NCBI GenBank assembly: GCA_900552525.1
Contig: UNSK01000010.1
Span: 1 to 52,672, forward strand
Direction of reading: 5' to 3'
Length of the DNA stretch: 52,672 nucleotides
Source: Candidatus Gastranaerophilales bacterium
GTDB taxonomy: Bacteria > Cyanobacteriota > Vampirovibrionia > Gastranaerophilales > Gastranaerophilaceae
Of the stretch, positions 12,058 through 20,752 are shown piece by piece. The notes beneath the pieces are model-generated. The model was given only the letters and a program-made list of their open reading frames with translations, was not told where the DNA came from and did not search any database. The translations under genes and the position numbers were made by a program. Every line of letters starts with the position of its first letter. The stretch's first letter is position 1.

Positions 12058-12087
12058 AAAAAGGGTTCCAAAAATGGAGCCCTTTTT
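12058..12087 (+). terminator. Rho-independent terminator after the repeat protein gene
   Basis: A 13-bp inverted repeat (12058-12070 and 12075-12087, one G-T wobble) starts with AAAAAGGG and ends with CCCTTTTT, loop 4 bases. Its last T overlaps the TG of the next gene's extended -10 box. Confidence 0.85.
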
Positions 12088-12095
12088 GTTATAAT
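12087..12095 (+). promoter_or_regulatory. Extended -10 promoter, leaderless geometry (ComF-family gene)
   Basis: TG-T-TATAAT, a perfect extended -10, ends 6 bases before the ATG at 12102. No ribosome binding site is present. Confidence 0.65.
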
Positions 12096-12101
12096 CCTTT
12101 T

Positions 12102-12740
12102 ATGAAAAAGATTTTGCTTTCACTTCTTGATTTAATTTACAAGAAGAAATGTTATTTTTGTTCTTCTTCAAAATCATCTTTAAAGATGTGTCCAAAGTGT
12201 TACGAGGAGCTTTCGTTTGCTAAATTTCAGCCTAACAGGATAGTAGAAGGTGTTAATGTATATTCCTGCGGAATTTACGAAAAAACATTACAGAAGCTGA
12301 TTCGCGGTTTAAAATACCACAAACAAAAAGAGCTTGCCGGATATCTGGCACAATTTATGTACGAATACTGGTACGGCCTTGGCGACAAGAGAAGTTTTCA
12401 GGTGGTTCCTGTGCCTCTGCATGAAAACAGGATAAAAAAACGTAAATATAACCATATGGAGCTTACAGCAGATGAGTTTTGCAAGTTAAGCGGATTTACG
12501 CCTAATTACGAATTGATTAAAAGGATTAAGGATACAAAACCTCAATATAAACTCACACGAACCGAACGTTTAAAGAACCTTGCCGGCGCTTTCGAGGTTG
12601 ATTTAACAAAAGATTTGAAAAAGCCTGTTCTTATTCTGGATGATATTTGTACAACAGGCGCGACTTTTGAAGAGATGATTAAAACGCTTAAGTCAAAAGG
12701 AATTACAGAAATTGTCTGCCTTGCTTCATCCAGCCCTTAG
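12102..12740 (+). CDS. ComF-family phosphoribosyltransferase-like protein
   Basis: 212 residues. ComF-family proteins combine a zinc finger with a type I phosphoribosyltransferase fold and are linked to DNA uptake and recombination; their substrate is not settled. The N-terminal zinc finger is CYFC (residues about 17-20) with CPKC (about 31-34). The PRPP-binding loop is VLILDDICTTGATF near residue 180, and VVPVPLHENRIKKRKYNH is the typical central motif. The length is normal. No other competence genes are adjacent. Its promoter predicts a leaderless mRNA. The next gene follows after 28 bases and may be cotranscribed. Confidence 0.9.
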   Translation: MKKILLSLLDLIYKKKCYFCSSSKSSLKMCPKCYEELSFAKFQPNRIVEGVNVYSCGIYEKTLQKLIRGLKYHKQKELAGYLAQFMYEYWYGLGDKRSFQVVPVPLHENRIKKRKYNHMELTADEFCKLSGFTPNYELIKRIKDTKPQYKLTRTERLKNLAGAFEVDLTKDLKKPVLILDDICTTGATFEEMIKTLKSKGITEIVCLASSSP

Positions 12741-12768
12741 TAATAAATACTGTATATTTAAATAACAA

Positions 12769-13662
12769 ATGAAAACAACTTTTTTGAATTTTGATAGTCA
12801 AAATAGTTCTATCAACAGACAAACCAGCTTTAAAAGAGGATTACCTTCATGGTTTATTCGCGAAACAAAAACCGCCAATCCATATCGAATAGAAGCAGAA
12901 CTAGCTGATAAAGGGATTTCTGCAGACTTTGGAGGAGTGCCAACAGTTGCAATGTGTTGCAAGAAAGTTGTAGAAATTATGGAACATTATGGATTTGAAC
13001 TCCCAAGCAAATTTTCTTTTGAACCATTAGAATACAAAACACTTGGTACTTACAGTTCTTATCAGGATAAAGTTTGCATAAATTCTAATATGAAAGAATT
13101 TCAAGATGTAGTTAAACAAAATCGCCTTGAAGAACGACAAGGAAGTTATCATCCAAGAACCGGCCATTTTTTACAAACTTACCTGCATGAATTCTCCCAT
13201 GCAGCACATTATAAAAATCTATGTAATAGATTTGGTGATAGCGAAGCAAACAGAATATTCTGGGGATATTTAACAAATAATTCGCCAGCACGAATGATGA
13301 TAGATCCATTAAATACTACGTTACGTTTTTTAGTCACTAAACCTTTCCTAAAATGGGCGATAGATAAAGTTATCCCTCCAAGAGAAGGATTATACGCTAA
13401 ATCAGATTTATGCGAATTTATTGCAGAAAAAAATGCAAGAATCATCGCAGAAGACTTAGGAGATAATTTAACTTTAAGATATAATGATAGAATTCCTTTT
13501 GAACAATCTCCCGATTATTGGGATCCAACAGAAGAGTGGAAGAATGGAGAATTTGAAACCGTAATAAGTAAAATGTTTAAGTATTTTGATCAAGATATAT
13601 GGAACGGCGACATTAATAAATTAGATAGCACTCGTAGCATAATGACACATTTTCGTAATTAA
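12769..13662 (+). CDS. Putative zinc metallopeptidase-like orphan (HEFSH motif)
   Basis: 297 residues. The clearest feature is LHEFSHAAHYKN, an HExxH zinc-binding motif at residues 140-144 in a helix-like context. A possible third ligand lies in DLCEFIAEKNARIIAED (Glu216 or Glu220). The N-terminus (MKTTFLNFDS, then TSFKRGL at 19-25) has the short motif shared with other orphans here, and there is no classical signal peptide. No peptidase family is recognised beyond the motif, so activity is inference. A TATATT box ends 10 bases before the ATG and no ribosome binding site is seen. It is convergent with the large kinase-like gene, 47 bases apart, with no clear terminator between. Confidence 0.7.
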   Translation: MKTTFLNFDSQNSSINRQTSFKRGLPSWFIRETKTANPYRIEAELADKGISADFGGVPTVAMCCKKVVEIMEHYGFELPSKFSFEPLEYKTLGTYSSYQDKVCINSNMKEFQDVVKQNRLEERQGSYHPRTGHFLQTYLHEFSHAAHYKNLCNRFGDSEANRIFWGYLTNNSPARMMIDPLNTTLRFLVTKPFLKWAIDKVIPPREGLYAKSDLCEFIAEKNARIIAEDLGDNLTLRYNDRIPFEQSPDYWDPTEEWKNGEFETVISKMFKYFDQDIWNGDINKLDSTRSIMTHFRN

Positions 13663-13709
13663 AGCATTAAGGGAAAATACACACGCATTTTATCTGATTT
13701 AAGGGTTAT

Positions 13710-16106
13710 TTAATTTGGCGGAATAAATGAGTAAAGTGTTGTAAAAAATTGTTCCGGGTTATCATTAATGTACTTGTAACGAGAATAAACTTCGTTCCAG
13801 GTACATTTTTTATTATTCATCATTCCATTCAAAACAGACTCTTGAATTTGTTTACCCAGCAGTTTCATTTGTTTATTATCCGCAAGTTTTTCTTTATCAA
13901 TCTTTTCTAATACATCTCCAATAGTAGTCATATTAACAAAGTAAGTAAGTTCAGCTTTTAATAAATTTGTATTTGATGAATTTATAATAACTTTATTTTT
14001 ACTCATAAACTCACTACAAGCATTGTTAATCGTTGAGAAAGGATCACCACAAATCCTATTCTTTCCAGAGAAAAATGTCTCATCCAGATGTTTTGTAAGC
14101 ATTTCTTCTGCTTGTTTTTGACTCATACCTTCCGGCAAAACCGCATCTTTCAACAAGCGTTTTGAAATTGCTTTTGAATTACCAATCAAATAGTCAATAT
14201 GTGAAGTTACGTTCTGTATAGCTCCTTCCGGAGTGTATCTCATTACATTTCCTGTATCAATGAATGTGAACGGTTTAGATTTATTTTTCAAATCTACAAA
14301 TATATTACCTGCGTGCGGGTCAGCATGCATAACTTTTTGTCCTTTTTTAGGTACAGAAAGCAATTGCTCAAAAAACACTTTCATATAATTAATATATATA
14401 TCTTCTGCTTCCTGTTCCGTTAGATTTATTTTATTTTTCTTTAAATATTCTTCCAGTTTATCAAACTGAACGCCGTTTGCTTTTTCCATCACAAAAATAT
14501 TATTTTTAACAGCCACAGGAGAAACCGTATTGTAATTCACAGCGTACTTGCCGAGCGTTTTTGCGGCTTCTGCTTCAAGCTTCAAATCAACTTCTTTTGA
14601 CCATGCACCGTAGAGTTCATCCACAAGCTTTCTTTGATAATCATACTCATCAGGCTTAATTTTATCTTTCACCCGCTCGAGTGATTTAAGCATATTTTCT
14701 TTGTCCTTTTTTAACTTATCAAGACTTACCCATTTTTTAACCATCTTGATAACAACGTCATTACCCGTTTCATTATCTTTTGCAAGGAAAGTTTCTGCAA
14801 TCGTTCCAACACCAAGAGGTTTGTCGCCTTTTAGAGTAAATCGTTTTCCATACGTTTCCGCAACATATTTCTGCGCCTCTTTTACTGTTCTGGAAGGAGG
14901 GCAGCTGCTTTTGTATTTGTTTAGAAAATCATTCACAGCATTAATACCTTTGTCTGCAATATAAGCGGAGCGTTTCTTCCAGAAACCACCAATTTTACTT
15001 TCTTTCGAAGTTTTTTGAATAAGCTCCTCAAGCGGATTTTTGCCATCTCCGACGATATTAATCATTGAACTTATATTGCTTGGCATAGACTGAATCATTT
15101 TGGGATAGAAAATATTATACTGTTCAATCTCACGCATTATATTATTCATTTCTTTTTCTTTAATGAGTTCTTTGTTCATAAAAGTTATGCGTTTCAGAGG
15201 TTTTGGCACAAGCTCAAGCGCCTCGGTCGCAGGATTAGGTTTTCCGCCGAATAATTTGCGGATAGGCCATGTAAGAGTCATGTATGTTTTACTGAAAAAT
15301 CCGCGTTTTGTCGCCTGAATTAAATCAGACTGCGTTTGTTTATCTTTGAGATTTGATTTTGCTAAGTCCGCAAGCTCACTTAACGGCATTTTTCCCTTAA
15401 ATTTTTCAATTTTCTTGACATTATCTTTTGCTTTCACGATTGCTTTTTCAACAACATCAATACGTTTATGGAATTTAAACGCCGAGAAGGCGCCAAGCGC
15501 AAGCGCAGGCGCCTTTACTAACCAGCTGTTAGAAAGGTGGTCTGCAAAATTGCTGTCTTTATCAGCCTTTTTATTAAATACATATCTTGAAGCAGAATTA
15601 ATTCCCGCAGCACCTATGATACCCAGTTTGTAAGCATACGCAAGCGGAGCTGCTGCACCGTCAACAAAACCGCTTCCTATATCTCTGAAAACAGTACTTT
15701 CCTTTCTTCTTTCTTTCCGCGGTGTGCCGAGAGCGTTAATCCCTTTAAGCACAGGTTTTGTAACCATGCCGGCAAACGCAGAAATTCCAAGCCCTATAAG
15801 CGTGCTTATTGTTTCAAATTTTTTATTCTTTACATAAAGGTGCGAATATGCCTGAAGTTTTTTAGCAAACCTGAATGCACCCGCAGCAGACACACCTGTC
15901 ATTAAATCAATCGCAATTTCTGTGCTGTTTTTCTGCTGGTCGTAATATTTATCAAGTTTTTTGTCAATATCAACCGTGTCCTTGCTCAGCCCGAGTCCCG
16001 TAACATGGTAAGCCCGGTCAAAAAATTTACCGAGAATCCCCTGCGAACGGTAAATTTGTCCGGCATCACGCGTCTGTTTCATATTTAAAACAACATTATT
16101 CGACAT
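13710..16106 (-). CDS. ABC1/UbiB-type atypical kinase with long N-terminal region
   Basis: 798 residues. The C-terminal half is an ABC1 (ADCK/UbiB) protein-kinase-like domain: nucleotide loop LGVGTIAETFLAK, putative ATP lysine in DVVIKMVKK (about residue 454), catalytic loop VMHADPHAGNIF (about 592) and metal-binding FIDTGNV. UbiB relatives support quinone synthesis and lipid homeostasis, with ATPase rather than protein kinase activity shown for some. The first 350 residues are not recognised and contain three glycine/alanine-rich hydrophobic stretches that could associate with membrane. The loop GTIAETF departs from the common ASIAQVH. The start at 16106 (MSNNVVLN) is chosen because an AGAAGG ribosome binding site precedes it; an in-frame ATG at 16148 has none. 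Confidence 0.85.
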   Translation of the reverse strand: MSNNVVLNMKQTRDAGQIYRSQGILGKFFDRAYHVTGLGLSKDTVDIDKKLDKYYDQQKNSTEIAIDLMTGVSAAGAFRFAKKLQAYSHLYVKNKKFETISTLIGLGISAFAGMVTKPVLKGINALGTPRKERRKESTVFRDIGSGFVDGAAAPLAYAYKLGIIGAAGINSASRYVFNKKADKDSNFADHLSNSWLVKAPALALGAFSAFKFHKRIDVVEKAIVKAKDNVKKIEKFKGKMPLSELADLAKSNLKDKQTQSDLIQATKRGFFSKTYMTLTWPIRKLFGGKPNPATEALELVPKPLKRITFMNKELIKEKEMNNIMREIEQYNIFYPKMIQSMPSNISSMINIVGDGKNPLEELIQKTSKESKIGGFWKKRSAYIADKGINAVNDFLNKYKSSCPPSRTVKEAQKYVAETYGKRFTLKGDKPLGVGTIAETFLAKDNETGNDVVIKMVKKWVSLDKLKKDKENMLKSLERVKDKIKPDEYDYQRKLVDELYGAWSKEVDLKLEAEAAKTLGKYAVNYNTVSPVAVKNNIFVMEKANGVQFDKLEEYLKKNKINLTEQEAEDIYINYMKVFFEQLLSVPKKGQKVMHADPHAGNIFVDLKNKSKPFTFIDTGNVMRYTPEGAIQNVTSHIDYLIGNSKAISKRLLKDAVLPEGMSQKQAEEMLTKHLDETFFSGKNRICGDPFSTINNACSEFMSKNKVIINSSNTNLLKAELTYFVNMTTIGDVLEKIDKEKLADNKQMKLLGKQIQESVLNGMMNNKKCTWNEVYSRYKYINDNPEQFFTTLYSFIPPN

Positions 16107-16162
16107 AAAATAACCTTCTATATTATATATAAAGTATTTTTCCTGCAAAAAATTGCCTTTTC

Positions 16163-16171
16163 TGTTATAAT
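16163..16171 (+). promoter_or_regulatory. Extended -10 promoter of metG
   Basis: TG-T-TATAAT ends 23 bases before the metG ATG, leaving a short normal leader with a GAGGTGAG ribosome binding site. Confidence 0.65.
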
Positions 16172-16194
16172 TTTCCTATAAATAGAGGTGAGTT

Positions 16195-17754
16195 ATGGAA
16201 AAATTTTATACAACAACGGCAATTGATTACGTAAACGGCGCACCGCATATCGGCCACGCCTATGAAAAAATTCTTACAGATGTAATATACAGACACTTTA
16301 CGCAAAGATGCGATAATACATATTTCCTTACAGGAACAGACGAACACGGGATAAAAATCCAGAAGACTTCTGCTCAAAACGGGGTTTCTCCTAAAGAATT
16401 CTGCGATATGAATGCACAGAAGTTCAAAGATGCGTGGAAAGCACTTGATGTTGAGTATTCGCAGTTTATCAGAACAACAGATGAACAGCACGAAAAAGTT
16501 GTACAAAAAATATTTAAAAAACTCGTTGAAAAAGGCGACATCTATAAGCACGCTTACGAAGGATTATATTGTTCCGGCTGCGAAGCTTTCTTAAGCGAAA
16601 AAGACCTTACAGAAGATGGCCTTTGTCCTGACCACCTTAAAAAACCTGAAGTAGTAAAAGAAGAAAACTATTTCTTTAAGCTTACAAAATATAAAGACGC
16701 AATCATTAAGCACATAAAAACACACCCAGATTTTATTGTTCCGTCTTTCAGAGCAAACGAAGTTTTGAACCAGCTGGAAAACATTGAAGATATCTCTGTT
16801 TCACGTGTTAATTCAAACGTAAGCTGGGGTATTCCTGTTCTTGGTGACGATTCACAGGTAATTTATGTTTGGATAGATGCACTTTCAAATTATATTACTG
16901 CAATCGGATATGATCCTGACGGAAGCAGTGAAAAATTTGAAAAATTATGGCCGGCAAATGTTCAGGTAATCGGTAAAGATATCTTGAAATTCCACAGTAT
17001 TTACTGGCTTGCAATTCTTATGGCTCTGGAACTTCCGCTTCCGGAACATATTCTTGCACACGGCTGGATTACAATCGACCAGACAAAAATGTCAAAATCA
17101 TTAGGCAACGTAATTTCACCGACAGGCGTACTTGAAGCGTTCAATTTAGAAATTCCTGACCCGCTCAGATATTACATGGCAGCTGCTGCACCGTGCGGAA
17201 AAGACGGAAACTATTCTGACGAAGATTTCAAAGAAAAAGTTAATGCACACCTTGCAAACTCAATGGGAAATCTGCTTAACAGAACGCTTTCAATGCTTGT
17301 TAAATATTTCGGAGGCGATATAAAACCTGAATTTTTAGGAAAAAATGAACTCAAAGAAAAAGCACTTGAAACCGTTAAGGCTGTAAAACACCACTTTGAT
17401 TACTTTGAGATTCAAGAAGCAGGACAAAAGATTATTGAACTGGTTGATATTACAAACAAATACGTAACTGATAACGCGCCTTGGACTCTTGCAAAAGAGG
17501 GGCAAATGGATAAATGCGGAGAAGTTCTAACCAATGTATTACAGGTAATGACCGTAATTTCTTCACTAATTTACCCATACTGTCCGAATATTGCAAAAGC
17601 TATGGCAGAGCAGTTATCATATGATTTGAATACAAAACTTGATGATATAACATGCGAAAGCTTGATGGCAGGACATTTGATAGATAAGGAAAATATCAAA
17701 CCTGTGTTCTTGAGAATGGACAGCGAACTCGCTGATAAAGATAATAAAAAATAA
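16195..17754 (+). CDS. metG: Methionyl-tRNA synthetase
   Basis: 519 residues. Class I synthetase that charges tRNA-Met in the cytosol. PHIGHAYEKI gives the HIGH motif (residues about 18-21) and TKMSKSLGN the KMSKS loop (near residue 300). The zinc-knuckle insert has CSGC and CPDH, so one knuckle. The anticodon-binding helical domain follows (NLLNRTLSMLVKY onward) and the protein ends about residue 519 without the C-terminal EMAP-type tRNA-binding domain of longer MetRS forms. GAGGTGAG lies 4-11 bases upstream. The stop overlaps the next start (TAATG), so the downstream HNH-like gene is translationally coupled. Confidence 0.97.
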   Translation: MEKFYTTTAIDYVNGAPHIGHAYEKILTDVIYRHFTQRCDNTYFLTGTDEHGIKIQKTSAQNGVSPKEFCDMNAQKFKDAWKALDVEYSQFIRTTDEQHEKVVQKIFKKLVEKGDIYKHAYEGLYCSGCEAFLSEKDLTEDGLCPDHLKKPEVVKEENYFFKLTKYKDAIIKHIKTHPDFIVPSFRANEVLNQLENIEDISVSRVNSNVSWGIPVLGDDSQVIYVWIDALSNYITAIGYDPDGSSEKFEKLWPANVQVIGKDILKFHSIYWLAILMALELPLPEHILAHGWITIDQTKMSKSLGNVISPTGVLEAFNLEIPDPLRYYMAAAAPCGKDGNYSDEDFKEKVNAHLANSMGNLLNRTLSMLVKYFGGDIKPEFLGKNELKEKALETVKAVKHHFDYFEIQEAGQKIIELVDITNKYVTDNAPWTLAKEGQMDKCGEVLTNVLQVMTVISSLIYPYCPNIAKAMAEQLSYDLNTKLDDITCESLMAGHLIDKENIKPVFLRMDSELADKDNKK

Positions 17755-18827
17755 TGCGAATATTACCGATAAACTTTAATTTCTATAACCGGCCGGCGCG
17801 AAACGATTTGAAAACGTCAGGCTATATTAACACCGGTTTGGAAAAAGATGTGTTTATCTCTTTTCGCGCTAACACCTCGGCCGGAAATCCGCTTAGAAAG
17901 CTAAAGAAACTAAAGTGCCCGTACTTCGGCGCGGAAATGATTTCCGGAAAAGAGCTTGCCGGAATAGAAAAACGTCTTGACAGCTGCGCCAACATAAAAG
18001 AAGTTGTCACTATTCTGAAAAAATACCGGAAATTTATGCTGAAAACGGAAAAAAGGATTTTCAAGCGATTTGAAGAGTTTTCAAAAACAAATCCGGATGC
18101 ACAATTACAGGACTGCCTGAAACTCTGGTACGACGAAGCAATCACAAAACTAAAACTTGATGAATTTAATGTTTTGGATGATATCGATAAAATTTCGTTA
18201 AAACTCACACCTCAAAATGCACTCGCAGTACATGCAAAAACAACACGCTGCAGGCAGGTCATACTTGAAAACAAAAAGGAAGATACTTTCAAAAGACGCA
18301 TTCTTCTTGACTCACTTGATGAAATCCAGCCTAAACGCGGCGAGAAAAAAGTTTTTGATGAATTAAAAGACAGAGCAGTTTATCTTCCGACATCTGTTAC
18401 AAGCGAAAACGCTTTTATCGTTAAATACGCAGACAGAACCCAGCAGGAGATTGCCAAAAGACTTGTGCGGACTTCGTTAGCAACAATAGAACACATAAAA
18501 CCAAATTCGGAAGAAGGCGAAAACAATATCGCAAACTTTATGCTAACCTCTGCCGGAGCAAACAATCTGCGCTCAAACATGCCGCTTTATAAATTCATTA
18601 ATATGTTCCCGAATATTCCAAAATATTGCCAGAAACATATCAACCAGATTATTGAATTAATCCATAAAGGACAGCTCAAGGGTAATGAAACCTACCCGTA
18701 CAAAGTTAAAAATACTCTTGCAAGAGAGTCAAAAGGACGTATTATACTTGACCTCTCTGAATATAAATATACAAGAGAAGACGCTATGGCAGCTGAAAAA
18801 AGACATTACAAAAAACAGTTGACTTAG
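17754..18827 (+). CDS. HNH-endonuclease-like orphan coupled to metG
   Basis: 357 residues. The C-terminal third contains TSLATIEHIKPNSEEGENN, then IANFMLTSAGANNLRSN: the layout of an HNH nuclease (His before the first strand, GG-type turn, Asn-rich helix with N-x-x-R). The first His-Asp pair is EH here and the turn is EEGEN, so it may be degenerate. KCPYFGAEM near residue 54 resembles a zinc-knuckle CPxC with the second Cys lost. The N-terminus (MRILPINFNFYN, later ISFRANT at 35-41) carries the short motif shared by other orphans here. Its start overlaps the metG stop by one base (TAATG). Activity is not established. A new promoter follows for the next gene. Confidence 0.7.
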   Translation: MRILPINFNFYNRPARNDLKTSGYINTGLEKDVFISFRANTSAGNPLRKLKKLKCPYFGAEMISGKELAGIEKRLDSCANIKEVVTILKKYRKFMLKTEKRIFKRFEEFSKTNPDAQLQDCLKLWYDEAITKLKLDEFNVLDDIDKISLKLTPQNALAVHAKTTRCRQVILENKKEDTFKRRILLDSLDEIQPKRGEKKVFDELKDRAVYLPTSVTSENAFIVKYADRTQQEIAKRLVRTSLATIEHIKPNSEEGENNIANFMLTSAGANNLRSNMPLYKFINMFPNIPKYCQKHINQIIELIHKGQLKGNETYPYKVKNTLARESKGRIILDLSEYKYTREDAMAAEKRHYKKQLT

Positions 18828-18840
18828 AGCTGCTATCAAT

Positions 18841-18849
18841 TGTTATAAT
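18841..18849 (+). promoter_or_regulatory. Extended -10 promoter of the DXS-like gene
   Basis: TG-T-TATAAT ends 33 bases before the ATG. The leader contains an AAGGGAG ribosome binding site, so this is a normal leadered gene. Confidence 0.6.
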
Positions 18850-18882
18850 CTTCTAGAGAAGTAAACAAGGGAGATTTAATAA

Positions 18883-20712
18883 ATGAAAAAAAGAATAGCA
18901 GTTACCACAGCTTTAATACTGGCTCTTACAGTACCCTCCGCTTTTTCTGCCGGACAATATTCACCTGTATTTGATAAAGTAAACAGCCCTCAGGATGTTA
19001 AAAAACTCAATACATCTGAAATGAACATTCTTGCAAAAGATATAAGAACAGCAATATTAAATAAAGTTAATACCGCAGGCGGCCACCTAGGGCCTGATTT
19101 GGGAATAGTAGAAACAACAATAGCACTTCATTATGTGTTCAATTCACCTCAGGACAAAATCGTATATGATGTTTCACACCAGATATACCCGCACAAAATC
19201 TTAACAGGACGTAAAGATGCTTTTGTTAATCCGCTTGCGCATCCTGAGATTACAGGATATTCTAATCCTAACGAGAGCCCGCATGACAATTTTATTTTAG
19301 GACATACATCAACCTCCTTAAGCCTAGCTTCCGGCATGGCAAAAGCAAGAGATTTGAAGAAAGAAAAATATAATGTTGTCGCGCTAATCGGAGACGGCTC
19401 ATTGTCAGGCGGAGAAGCGCTTGAAGGTTTGAGCAACGCGGCAGTACTTAATTCTAATATGATTATTATTGTAAACGATAATTCTATGGCCATTGCCCCT
19501 GTAGAAGGCGGAATATATAACAGCCTTGCAATCCTAAGAGAAACAAAAGGTCAGACAAAAGATAATATATTTAAGTCAATGGGCTATGATTATTATTATG
19601 TAGAAGATGGAAACAATGTAGAAAGCCTTATCAAAACCTTTACAAAGGTAAAAGACTCCAATAAGCCGGTAGTCGTACATATTCATACCCTTAAAGGCAA
19701 AGGATATGAACCAGCAGAACAGGATAAAGAAACTTATCACTGGCAGCTTCCGGGATTTATAGAAAGAGCAGGTAAAGTTCAGCCAAAAGTTGAAACCTAT
19801 AACACAATTACAAATGATTTTATTTTGAGTAAAAAGAAAAAAGATCCGTCAGTAATTGCCGTATCTCCTGCAACACCTGGTGCAACAGGAATGACAAAAG
19901 ATTTTAGAAAACAAATGGGCGAAAATTACACAGATGTAGGAATTGCAGAACAACACGCTGTAGGATATGTGTCAGGACTAGCTTCAAACGGAGCAAAACC
20001 AATTCTGGAAGTCATGAGCTCATTCATCCAGAGAACTTATGACCAGCTTTCTCAAGATTTTGCTATCAACAAAGCACCTGCAACAATTCTTGTCTTTGGA
20101 GGCGGAATCTCAGGTACTGATGTTACACACCTCGGAATTTTCGATATACCTTTGATTAGCAATATCCCTAATATTGTGTATCTTGCACCTACTAACAAAG
20201 AAGAATATTTAGGTATGCTTAACTGGGCGATTGAACAGAAAGATTACCCTGTTGCAATAAGAGTACCTTCTGGAAAAGTAATTAAAACCGGAAGGGTTGA
20301 TAAAACAAATTATTCAGACCTGAATAAATTTAAAATTGAAAACAAAGGCGATACAATTGCAATTATTGCAGCTGGTAACTTTTATAAACTCGGAAAGGAA
20401 GTTCAGGAAAAACTTAAAAAAGAACAAAATATAAATGCGACTTTAATCAACCCAGTGTATCTTTCAGGCATAGATAAACAGGCATTGGAAGATTTAAAGA
20501 AAAATCACAGACTTGTAATAACACTTGAAGACGGCTGTCTTGCAGGAGGTTACGGAGAAAAAATCAGCAGATACTATGCAAATTCCGGCATGAAAGTCCT
20601 AAACTTCGGAGCTGATAAAGAGTTTACAGACCGTGTACCGCTTGAAGAGTTGTATAAGAAATACCATTTAACAAGTGATTTAATCGTTGAAGATATTATG
20701 AATACAAAATAA
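18883..20712 (+). CDS. Exported DXS-family (transketolase-like) TPP enzyme
   Basis: 609 residues. Residues 1-23 are a textbook Sec signal peptide (MKKRIAVTTALILALTVPSA then FSA, cleavage before GQYS). The rest aligns by eye to 1-deoxy-D-xylulose-5-phosphate synthase along its whole length: GGHLGPDLGIVE (His68), the thiamine-diphosphate motif GDGSLSGGEALE to NDNS (about 169-200), GIAEQHAVGY with the catalytic Glu (about 355), SSFIQRTYDQ and TDVTHLGIFD (about 411). The normal GPVDGHD segment is VEDGNNV (about 240-246), so a histidine I recall as active-site in E. coli DXS is Asn. An exported, altered paralogue is inferred; cytosolic DXS function is unlikely. A leadered promoter precedes it, an AAGGGAG ribosome binding site lies 10 bases upstream, and a terminator follows. 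Confidence 0.88.
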   Translation: MKKRIAVTTALILALTVPSAFSAGQYSPVFDKVNSPQDVKKLNTSEMNILAKDIRTAILNKVNTAGGHLGPDLGIVETTIALHYVFNSPQDKIVYDVSHQIYPHKILTGRKDAFVNPLAHPEITGYSNPNESPHDNFILGHTSTSLSLASGMAKARDLKKEKYNVVALIGDGSLSGGEALEGLSNAAVLNSNMIIIVNDNSMAIAPVEGGIYNSLAILRETKGQTKDNIFKSMGYDYYYVEDGNNVESLIKTFTKVKDSNKPVVVHIHTLKGKGYEPAEQDKETYHWQLPGFIERAGKVQPKVETYNTITNDFILSKKKKDPSVIAVSPATPGATGMTKDFRKQMGENYTDVGIAEQHAVGYVSGLASNGAKPILEVMSSFIQRTYDQLSQDFAINKAPATILVFGGGISGTDVTHLGIFDIPLISNIPNIVYLAPTNKEEYLGMLNWAIEQKDYPVAIRVPSGKVIKTGRVDKTNYSDLNKFKIENKGDTIAIIAAGNFYKLGKEVQEKLKKEQNINATLINPVYLSGIDKQALEDLKKNHRLVITLEDGCLAGGYGEKISRYYANSGMKVLNFGADKEFTDRVPLEELYKKYHLTSDLIVEDIMNTK

Positions 20713-20714
20713 TA

Positions 20715-20742
20715 AAAAAGACATCCTTTTGGATGTCTTTTT
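20715..20742 (+). terminator. Bidirectional terminator between the DXS-like and acetyltransferase genes
   Basis: A 12-bp perfect inverted repeat (core AGACATCC/GGATGTCT) with a TTTT loop is flanked by A and T runs. It lies between two convergent genes and can serve both. Confidence 0.9.
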
Positions 20743-20752
20743 ATTGACTTAT

